A stretch of DNA of 64,000 nt from Actinoallomurus sp963799975 (GTDB lineage Bacteria > Actinomycetota > Actinomycetes > Streptosporangiales > Streptosporangiaceae), in NCBI GenBank assembly GCA_963799975.1, contig CAWCZF010000006.1, forward strand, positions 1,178,001 through 1,242,000, written 5' to 3'. A program made the translations under genes and the position numbers. Numbering within the stretch: position 1 is the stretch's first letter; every line of letters starts with the position of its first letter. The notes under the pieces were generated by a model, which was not told the origin of the DNA, ran no database searches, and worked only from the letters and a program-made list of their open reading frames with translations. Below are positions 37,414-45,200 of this stretch, piece by piece.

Positions 37414-38374
37414 GCGCCGGCGACCGGTCCGTCGCCGCGGCCGCCGGGACCTCGCCGCGTTCCCGTACGGCGAAGGCGACCCGCAGCGTGGCGATCCACA
37501 CCAGTGCCGAGCCGAGCACGTGCAGGACCACGAGCGGCCCGGGGACGCCGGTGAAGTACTGCACGTAGCCGACGACGCCCTGCGCCAGCTCGACCGCGAG
37601 GAGTTCGAGCGCGCGCCGCTGCACGAGCCGCGGCGCGTTCGTGAGCCGCAGCCCGAGCAGGAGCGCGAACGTCAGCCCGACCGTGGCCCAGACGAGGTCG
37701 GCGTGCACCTGTGCGACCTGCTCGATGTTGAAACCGAAGCGCGGGGCCTTGGCGTCGCCCGCGTGCGGCCCGGTGCCGGTCACGATCGTGCCGGCCACCA
37801 AAAGCCCGAAGACCACCGCGATGAGCCCCCGGGCGAGCCAGGCCAGCTCGTCGCGTACGAGCCTGCGGGGGTGCTCGTCGCCCTCGCTCGCGCGTACCCA
37901 CAGCGCGGTCGCGGCGGCGAGGAGGGCGGGGGAGATCAGGAAGTGCGCGGACACGGCCGCGGGGTTGAGGTCGGTCAGCACGACGATGCCGCCGACGATC
38001 ACCTGAGCGACCACGCTGAGCGGCTGGACCGCCGCGAGCCGCACGAGGTCGCGCCGCCGCGGCCGCAGCCGCAGGGCGGCCACGAAGACGGCGGCGCCGA
38101 TCGCCAGGACGAGGAAGGTCAGCAGGCGGTTGCCGAACTCGATCGCCATGTTGGCGGCGGCGTGCTGCGGCGTGTGCGTCGGCACGAGACTGTCGCCGGT
38201 GCACTTGGGCCAGGTGGGACACCCGAGCCCCGAACCGCTGACGCGCACGGCCGCGCCGGTCGACATGATCAGCGCGTTCCCGGCCACCCCGGCGAACGCG
38301 AGCCACCGCATCGACGCGGACGTGGGCCGCCACACGGCGTGAAACAGCCGCACCAGAGGATTGTCGGATCGCAC
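37400..38374 (-). CDS. ctaA: Heme A synthase
   Basis: CtaA/COX15-family membrane monooxygenase that oxidises heme O to heme A. The 324 residues form about eight helices; the first loop has the paired cysteines (GLGCPTWPKCTG), and His residues in EFGNRLL-adjacent, SAHFL, QVHAD and VLHVLG segments are candidate heme ligands. The GTG at 38374 is preferred because TACGAT lies 7 nt upstream; the ATG at 38383 overlaps that -10 box. It converges with polX. Confidence 0.93.
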   Translation of the reverse strand: MRSDNPLVRLFHAVWRPTSASMRWLAFAGVAGNALIMSTGAAVRVSGSGLGCPTWPKCTGDSLVPTHTPQHAAANMAIEFGNRLLTFLVLAIGAAVFVAALRLRPRRRDLVRLAAVQPLSVVAQVIVGGIVVLTDLNPAAVSAHFLISPALLAAATALWVRASEGDEHPRRLVRDELAWLARGLIAVVFGLLVAGTIVTGTGPHAGDAKAPRFGFNIEQVAQVHADLVWATVGLTFALLLGLRLTNAPRLVQRRALELLAVELAQGVVGYVQYFTGVPGPLVVLHVLGSALVWIATLRVAFAVRERGEVPAAAATDRSPALSPR

Positions 38375-38381
38375 GCCCCTC

Positions 38382-38387
38382 ATCGTA
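38382..38387 (-). promoter_or_regulatory. -10 hexamer of ctaA (leaderless)
   Basis: TACGAT on the minus strand is 7 nt before the GTG at 38374; no ribosome-binding site is seen. Confidence 0.4.
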
Positions 38388-38470
38388 TGAGCCCCCGCCC
38401 GTGCCCCGGATCCGGGTGCCCTCGGGCTCGGAGTCCGTCACCCGGCTCGTACGGTCCCCGGCTTCGCCGG

Positions 38471-39415
38471 TCAGGCTTCGGGGGCTTCGGGCGGGGAGTG
38501 CTGGAAGCGGGTGGCGCCGAGGCAGGCGGCGATGACGAGGCCGATGGCCAGCCACTCCTGCCAGCCGAGGATCTCGCCGAGGAACACCAGGCCCACCAGG
38601 GCGCCCACGGCGGGTTCCACGCTCATCAAGATGCCGAACACCCGGGCCGACATGCGCCGCAGGGCCTCCAGCTCCAGCGTGTACGGGATGACCGAGGACA
38701 GCAGGCCCACGCCCGTGGCGACCAGCAGCAACTCCGGGTCGAGCAGTTTCGTGCCGGCCGTGCCGACGCCGAGCGGCAGCATCGCGGCCGCGCCGACGAT
38801 GCTCGCCACCGCCAGGCCCGACGAACCCGCGAAGCGACGGCCCGTGGCACCGCTCAGCAGGATGTAGATCGCCCAGCCGGTCGCCGCGAGCAGCGCGAAG
38901 ACCACCCCGGTGAGCGTCACGTCGCCGCCGCCGTGTGCCAGCAGGGCCACGCCGCCCAGGGCGAGCAGGGTCCACAGCAGGTCGAGCCACCGCCGCGAGG
39001 CCAGGACGGCCACCGACAGCGGGCCGAGGAACTCGATCGTCACCGCGATGCCCAGCGGCAGTCGCGCCAGTGCCTGGTAGAAGCAGGCGTTCATCCCCGC
39101 GAGCGTCAGGCCGAACAGCACCGCCACGCCGATGTCGCCCCAGGAGTGCAGCCGGCGCAGGTCGCGCAGCGACGAGCGGTACACGACGCCGAGGACCACC
39201 GCCGAGGTGAGCAGGCGCATCATCACGACCGCGTCCGGCGACGCGCGGGCGAACAGGTTCTTGGCCAGGCCCGCGCCGACCTGGACCGACACGATGCCGA
39301 GCAGGATCAGGGCGGGCGGCGGCACCGAGCCGAGCGAGGGGCGCGGCCGCCCGGCGGCGCGCGTGCGGAACCAGGCCCACCGGTCATAGGACCCTTGGGC
39401 GTCGGCGAGTGCCAT
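38471..39415 (-). CDS. EamA/DMT-family transporter
   Basis: A 314-residue drug/metabolite transporter with ten predicted helices in two EamA repeats, after a polar 30-residue N-terminus. The second repeat contains SSVIPYTLELEALRRM then EPAVGALVG, which resembles the RhtA threonine/homoserine exporter group. It starts 3 bp after the ABC permease stop, with GGGAGTGAG as ribosome-binding site, so it belongs to the ABC ATPase-permease operon. The substrate is unknown. Confidence 0.88.
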   Translation of the reverse strand: MALADAQGSYDRWAWFRTRAAGRPRPSLGSVPPPALILLGIVSVQVGAGLAKNLFARASPDAVVMMRLLTSAVVLGVVYRSSLRDLRRLHSWGDIGVAVLFGLTLAGMNACFYQALARLPLGIAVTIEFLGPLSVAVLASRRWLDLLWTLLALGGVALLAHGGGDVTLTGVVFALLAATGWAIYILLSGATGRRFAGSSGLAVASIVGAAAMLPLGVGTAGTKLLDPELLLVATGVGLLSSVIPYTLELEALRRMSARVFGILMSVEPAVGALVGLVFLGEILGWQEWLAIGLVIAACLGATRFQHSPPEAPEA

Positions 39416-39418
39416 TGC

Positions 39419-40183
39419 TCACTCCCAGCGGAAGAACCGCGCCGCCAGGCCGAGGCCGAGCACCGACCACACCGCGAGGACGACGACGTCGCGAGCCGGC
39501 AGTGCGGTCCCGTGCTGCAACACCTGCCGCAGGCCGTCGGCGAGCGCGGAGATCGGAAGCAGTTCGAGAACCGAACGTAGTCCGCCGGAGAATTTTGTCA
39601 ACGGGAATACGACGCCGCCCAGCACGAGGAGCAGCAGGTAGACGAGGTTGGCGGCGGCGAGCGTGGCCTCCGCGCGCAGGGTGCCGGCCATCAGGAGGCC
39701 GAAGCCGCTGAACGCCGCGGTGCCGAGCAGCACAAGGAGGACCACGATCAGCGGATCGCCGTGCGGGCTCCAGCCGAGCGCGAGCGCCACCGCGGCGACG
39801 ACCACGGCCTGGAGCAGCTCGACGAGCAGTACGGTGAGCGTCTTGGCGGCGATGAGCCCAGAACGCGGGAGCGGCGTGGCGCCGAGGCGCTTCAGCACGC
39901 CGTAGCGCCGCTCGAACCCGGTGCCGATCGCCTGGCCGGTGAAGGCCGTCGACAGCACGGCCAGGGCCAGGATGCCCGGGGTGAGGAAGTCCACGCGGCT
40001 GCCGGGGCCCACGTCCAGCAGCGGGGTCGAGCTGAACAGCACGAGCAGTGCCACCGGGATGATCAGGGTGAGCAGGAGCTGCTCGCCGTTGCGCAGCAGG
40101 GTGCGCAGCTCGTGCGCGGTCTGGGCGCCGACCATACGGGGCAGCGGCGCCGCCCCCGGCGCCGGCGTGAACGCCGTACTCAC
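39419..40183 (-). CDS. ABC transporter permease (ABC-2 type)
   Basis: A 254-residue permease with six hydrophobic segments, typical of drug-export ABC-2 systems. An FERRYGVLKRLGATPL loop in the middle is the conserved ABC-2 motif. The GTG overlaps the ATPase stop by 4 nt (GTGA), so the pair is translationally coupled. The exported compound is not known. Confidence 0.9.
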   Translation of the reverse strand: MSTAFTPAPGAAPLPRMVGAQTAHELRTLLRNGEQLLLTLIIPVALLVLFSSTPLLDVGPGSRVDFLTPGILALAVLSTAFTGQAIGTGFERRYGVLKRLGATPLPRSGLIAAKTLTVLLVELLQAVVVAAVALALGWSPHGDPLIVVLLVLLGTAAFSGFGLLMAGTLRAEATLAAANLVYLLLLVLGGVVFPLTKFSGGLRSVLELLPISALADGLRQVLQHGTALPARDVVVLAVWSVLGLGLAARFFRWE

Positions 40184-41091
40184 GATCGCAGCTCCCGACC
40201 GGTCAGCTCCAAGAACACGTCCTCCAGGGTGCGGCGTTCGATGCGGAGGTCCTCGGTCATGACGCCGTGCGAGGCGCACCAGGTGGTCACGGAGGCCAGC
40301 AGCTCGGGGACCAGATCGCCCTCGATCACGTAGTGGCCGGCCGGGGACTCCTTCGCGATGGTCCCGGGGGGCAGCGCGGACAGCAGCTCGTCCAGGCCGA
40401 GCCCGGGACGAGCGCGGAAGCGCAGCTGGCGTTCGGCCCCGGTGAGCTTCGGCGGGCTGCCGTTCGCGATCACCACGCCCCGGTCGAGGATCACGACCTC
40501 GTCGGCGAGTCGCTCGGCCTCCTCCATGTGGTGGGTCGTCAGGATCACCGCCACGCCCGAGGCCTTCAGCTCCTCGACCAGCTCCCAGGTGGCGTGCCGG
40601 GCCTGCGGGTCAAGGCCCGCCGTGGGCTCGTCGAGGAAGACCAGCTCCGGGCGGCCGATCACGGCGGCGGCCAGGGCCAGCCGCTGCTGCTGCCCGCCGG
40701 ACATGCGTTTGTACGGGGTGCGGGCGCTCTCGTCGAGCCCGAGCCGCGTCAGGAGAACGGCGGGGTCGATGGGGTGGGCGTAGAAGCTCGCCACCAGCCG
40801 GAGGTATTCCCCGGCGGGGGCTCCGGTCGGGACTCCGCCCGACTGCAGCATGACCCCGACCCGAGCGCGGAGCGCCTGGTCACGGGGGTCCAGGCCGAGT
40901 ACGCGTACGGTCCCGCCGTCCGCACGCCGGTAGCCCTCGCAGATCTCCACGGTGGTCGTCTTGCCCGCACCGTTGGGACCGAGCAGGGCGGTCACCTCGC
41001 CACGTCCGGCGGTGAATGAGAGCCCGTCCGCGGCGACGCTCGTGCCGTACCGCTTGACCAGGCCGTTCACATCGACGGCGTGGGGTGTCAT
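40180..41091 (-). CDS. ABC transporter ATP-binding protein (drug export type)
   Basis: A 303-residue ATPase with Walker A GPNGAGKTT, signature MSGGQQQRL, Walker B LVFLDEPTAGLD and the switch His in TTHHMEEAE. The C-terminal extension of about 80 residues is common in DrrA/CcmA-like exporters. The ATG is supported by TACACT 6 nt upstream (leaderless). It is divergent from argF and heads an ATPase-permease-EamA operon. Confidence 0.92.
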   Translation of the reverse strand: MTPHAVDVNGLVKRYGTSVAADGLSFTAGRGEVTALLGPNGAGKTTTVEICEGYRRADGGTVRVLGLDPRDQALRARVGVMLQSGGVPTGAPAGEYLRLVASFYAHPIDPAVLLTRLGLDESARTPYKRMSGGQQQRLALAAAVIGRPELVFLDEPTAGLDPQARHATWELVEELKASGVAVILTTHHMEEAERLADEVVILDRGVVIANGSPPKLTGAERQLRFRARPGLGLDELLSALPPGTIAKESPAGHYVIEGDLVPELLASVTTWCASHGVMTEDLRIERRTLEDVFLELTGRELRS

Positions 41092-41097
41092 GCACTG

Positions 41098-41103
41098 AGT
41101 GTA
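41098..41103 (-). promoter_or_regulatory. -10 hexamer of the ABC ATPase gene (leaderless)
   Basis: TACACT on the minus strand is 6 nt before the ATG at 41091, with no ribosome-binding site. Confidence 0.4.
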
Positions 41104-41157
41104 AGTGTGCGGGGCGGGCCCCGAGCGGTGACCCCCAAAGTCGGATTCGGCCGGATC

Positions 41158-41171
41158 TGAATATTGATTCA
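41158..41171. promoter_or_regulatory. ARG box (ArgR operator) upstream of argF
   Basis: TGAAT-ATTG-ATTCA carries both conserved pentamers of the ARG box consensus wnTGAATwwwwATTCAnw. It covers the -35 box of the argF promoter, so ArgR with arginine would block it. Only one box is clear; such boxes often come in pairs. Confidence 0.65.
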
Positions 41172-41193
41172 ACGATACGCATAGGGATACGGT
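41164..41193 (+). promoter_or_regulatory. Promoter of argF
   Basis: TTGATT (41164-41169) and TACGGT (41188-41193) are 18 bp apart, with the ATG at 41200 just 6 nt after the -10 box. The ARG box overlaps the -35 element. Confidence 0.5.
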
Positions 41194-41199
41194 CGGGGC

Positions 41200-42210
41200 A
41201 TGTCCCGGGGAGGTCAGATGCTGCACGGCCGGAGCTACGTCAAAGAACTCGATGTCACGCCGGAGGAGTTCCGGTCGCTGCTCACCCTGTCCGCCGAGCT
41301 GAAGGCCGCCAGGCGGGAGGGCACCGAGCGCCGGCGGCTGACCGGCCGCAACATCGCGCTGATCTTCGAAAAGACCTCCACGCGTACGCGGTGCGCGTTC
41401 GAGGTCGCCGCGCACGACCAGGGCGCCCACACGGCGTACCTCGACCCGGCGGGCTCCCAGATCGGGCACAAGGAGTCGGTACGCGACACCGCGCGGGTCC
41501 TGGGCCGGATGTTCGACGGCATCGAGTTCCGCGGCAGGCGGCAGGCCGACATCGAGACGCTCGCCGCGCACGCGGGTGTGCCCGTGTGGAACGGCCTCAC
41601 CGACGAGTGGCACCCGACCCAGAGCCTGTGCGACGTGTTCACGATGACGGAGCACACCGGCCGGCCACCGGCGGAGATCTCATACGCCTACCTCGGCGAC
41701 GCGCGCAACAACGTGGGCAACTCCCTGCTCGTCGCCGGCGCGCTGCTCGGCATGGACGTCCGTATCGTCGCGCCGCCGGGACTGCTGCCGGCGGCCGAGG
41801 TCCAGGCGGCGGCGCGGGAGGCCGCCGGGACCAGCGGCGCACGGATCACCCTGACCGACGACATCGCCGAGGGCGTACGCGGCGCCGACTTCGTGCACAC
41901 GGACGTGTGGGTCTCGATGGGAGAGCCGAAGGAGGTCTGGGCCGAGCGCATCGCGCTCCTGCGTCCCTACCAGGTCAACGAGGCAGTGCTGGAGGCGACG
42001 GGGAACCCCGCCGTGAGGTTCATGCACTGCCTGCCGGCCTTCCACGACCGCGAGACGGCCGTCGGGGAGGAGATCTTCTCCGAGTTCGGCCTGGACGCCC
42101 TCGAGGTCACCGACGACGTCTTCGAGTCCAAGGCGTCCATCGTCTTCGACCAGGCCGAGAACCGCCTGCACACCATCAAGGCCCTCCTGGTGGCCACGCT
42201 CGCCGGCTGA
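41200..42210 (+). CDS. argF: Ornithine carbamoyltransferase
   Basis: Makes citrulline from ornithine and carbamoyl phosphate in arginine biosynthesis. The 336 residues include the carbamoyl-phosphate motif STRTR (60-64), HPTQ for the second substrate loop, and HCLPAFHD near the C-terminus. The ATG at 41200 lies 6 nt after a -10 box; a second ATG at 41218 has an excellent GGGGAGG site and matches family N-termini, so both starts are possible. No other arg genes are in the window; the ARG box ties it to the arginine regulon. Confidence 0.95.
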   Translation: MSRGGQMLHGRSYVKELDVTPEEFRSLLTLSAELKAARREGTERRRLTGRNIALIFEKTSTRTRCAFEVAAHDQGAHTAYLDPAGSQIGHKESVRDTARVLGRMFDGIEFRGRRQADIETLAAHAGVPVWNGLTDEWHPTQSLCDVFTMTEHTGRPPAEISYAYLGDARNNVGNSLLVAGALLGMDVRIVAPPGLLPAAEVQAAAREAAGTSGARITLTDDIAEGVRGADFVHTDVWVSMGEPKEVWAERIALLRPYQVNEAVLEATGNPAVRFMHCLPAFHDRETAVGEEIFSEFGLDALEVTDDVFESKASIVFDQAENRLHTIKALLVATLAG

Positions 42211-42217
42211 GCTCCGA

Positions 42218-45200
42218 TCAGCGGGCGCTCGGGTCGTAGTACGGGTTGGGCACCCACTCGGCCTGGTCCTGCGGGCGGTTCCGGAACAGGTCCCGCCCGT
42301 CGTACAGGCTGTCGAGACGCATCGGGAGGCCATGGGGGAACCGCAGTGCCCCGGCGATGTGCCGGCGGTCGACGCCGCCGAGGAACTTGACCTCGTCCTG
42401 GCCACCGCCGATGTCATAGCCTCCTGGCGCGTCGAGCACGTACACCCACAGGTCGCCGTCCTTCCGGCCGAACATGATCGCGAACTCCATGGCGGTGTCC
42501 ACCGACCGGGTCGTGCAGATGAGCTCCCGATTCGACCCGTAGCCCCGCTCCGGCATTCCGAAACCCTCGGTGAAAACGATGTCGGCGCTCCGGCCGTCCC
42601 CGCGGAACAGCGCCTTACGGTCGAGCCTCCACCCGACCTCCAGCGGCCGGATCTGTGGTCCCCCGTTCGTGGTGAAGCCGTCTCCCCAGTACTCCGGCGC
42701 CTCCTCGGAGTCGTGGAAGAACTCGAGGTGCTCGCGGAGGGTGGCCAGGGGCCGCCCTGACGCTGCGGTGAAGTCGATCGGCCCGGTGGGTGGCGTGCCG
42801 GCCGACAGCGGCCAGCGTTCGACCGGGCCCGCGTCATCGCGAACGAACCGCGCGTCCACGTGCACATTGGGAAGTGTGCGCAGGGCGGACGTCGGCTCGG
42901 TGCGCTCGGACGGAGGGTGCAGGGCGCGGTCGGCTCCGCGCAGCGCGTCGATCAACCCGGCCCGGTCGCCGGGATGGTTGCGTGCCCCGCCGAGCAGGTA
43001 CCGGTAGTCGGCGAGCAGGTCGGATACCGGCAGGCCGGGGCGCACCTGGTTCGCCAGCCAGTTGAGATGGGCGACGGCGCGCGGCAGCGTCGGCCGACGG
43101 GCCCCGGCGGGGTCGGCCGCGCGCATCAGGTCCCGCAGCATGCCGGCGTCGGCGCGGTCGATGCGGAGGTTCTCCGCCACACGACGGGCGATCAGGTCGT
43201 CGGGGGCGAGCGCGGCGTCGGCCCGGCGCAGGGCTTTGAGCAGATCCTCCCGGTCGTGGGCTCCGTGAAAGCCCGTCTCCTCGGCGTACCGGTACAGCTC
43301 GATCATGTCCCGCACCTCGAGACCGGGCCGTACGCGCCCCGCCAGGTCATACAGGCTCGCGTCGTCGGGGTCGAGCCGTGTGTACCGGACGTCGTCGAAG
43401 GCGGCGCCGCCGAGGCGGCCGCTCCGCGCGGCGCTCTCCAGCCGTTCCTGGGCGAAAACGTCCGCTTCTCCCATCATGGCGCTCACGATCCGCGCCGTGT
43501 CGTCGTCCCGCTCCGGGATCCGGAACAGTCGCTGGGTCTGCTTGAACGCCTGGCGTTCCTGGTCGCTGCGAAAGCCGGTCAGGTCATGGTGGGCCAGCTT
43601 CAGCAGATCGACTAGTTCACCGTGGGTCCGCGCCACCGCCGGCCGGTACGCCATCTCACGGGCTCCCCGCTCGAGATCGCGCAGGTCGGCCACCGTGGCG
43701 TCCGGTCCGAGCACCTCGCGCGCCAGGGCCTCCGAGGCCGGGGAGTGGGCCGGGAACCGCTCCGAACCAGGCGCCGGATCGCCGAACCCTCTGATCCCCC
43801 TCAGGTCCTCGGCCATCCGGCGGGCGTTGTGGATGATGAACCTGTCGTGGTTACCGACCAGTCGCACCATCTCCAGGACCGCGTCCCGGTCGGCACGGGC
43901 ACCGTGGCCCGCCGCGTGCGCGCTCCAGTCGCCGAAGCCCGCCGCGTGGGCGACCTCGACCAGCCGCCGATAGCCGGCGGCGTCCGGCTCGGCGCCATGC
44001 GTCAGATGATTGTGGACCATGCCCAGGCCCGATGCCTCGCGGTCGGTCAGCGGCGCCATACCGCCGGCACGGCCGAGGCGGTGACCGGCCCGGGCCATGT
44101 CATCGTCGGTCGGCGGGTCGGACGCCGAGCGCAGGATGTCGAGGAGTTCACCGCGGTCGTGCGCGCGGTGCGGCTCGTACCCCAGCTCCACGGCCCGGTT
44201 GTGCAGGTTGAGCAGGTCGACGAACGAGGCTTCCCGCCCGATGACCTCACGGGCGAGGTCCGTCAGGGGACCGTCCGAGCCCGTCGGGCGCGACTCCCCA
44301 GGGCCGATGATCTCGGTGTAGGCGTGGAAGAAGTCCCGTGCGTCGGAGTCCGCCACCATGACCAGGCCGTACCGCTCCGCGACGCGCCGCCCAAACAGCA
44401 GGGCCTCGCCGGGCCCGGGCTCCGGATGGGAGACCGCGAAGTCCAGGTGCGTGTACCCGCCGAGGGTGACCACGTCGCCGGAGTGCAGGTAATGCGCAGG
44501 GTCACCCGGCCCGATACGGCGGTGGTTGACCACCGTCCCGTTGATGGACCCCAGGTCGCGGATCCATGGCCGCCCGTCCGCATCGACGCCGAACTCCGCG
44601 TGGGTCCGCGACACGCGCTGGTCGGTCACCGACGGGTCGTTGCGCCGCCCCAGGACGACGCGCTCGCCGGGCGCGACACGCAGCGTCTCGGCCGACCCCT
44701 CGATGGCGACCCTGACCTCGACCGGAGGCGGCGCCGTCGTCCCCAGCGCGTCGAGTTCCCGGCGTTTGCCCGCGATCGCCGCATCCAGCGCCGCGACCTC
44801 GGGGTCGGGATGGTGGTGGTGCAGAACGGCGCTCGCCAGGTCGGCGTCGCTCACCAGGGCCTGCCGGTGCTCCTCCAGCTCGGCGATCAGCTTCTGGAGG
44901 TTCTCGCGCGCGTGCTCGACGACCACCGGGGAGTACGGGGCCGGGGTCTCGCCGGCAGGAGAGTGTCCTGGTACGACCAGCTCGTCCGGGTGACCTGCCA
45001 GGTCGGCCACGTGCGGCCGCGGATCCGCCGGGCGTCCGGCCAGGGCGTCCGGCTCGTCCTCGGGCCGCACGCCGGATCCGCCTCGGTCCGCGAGTCGCGC
45101 TCCGGGCGGCCGCTCGAGCCGGGCGACCGGCTCTCCTCCGCGCTGCGGCACGGGTACGCCCGGCTCCCCGAGCGGGGATCCGAACGCCTCCCCCTCCGGG

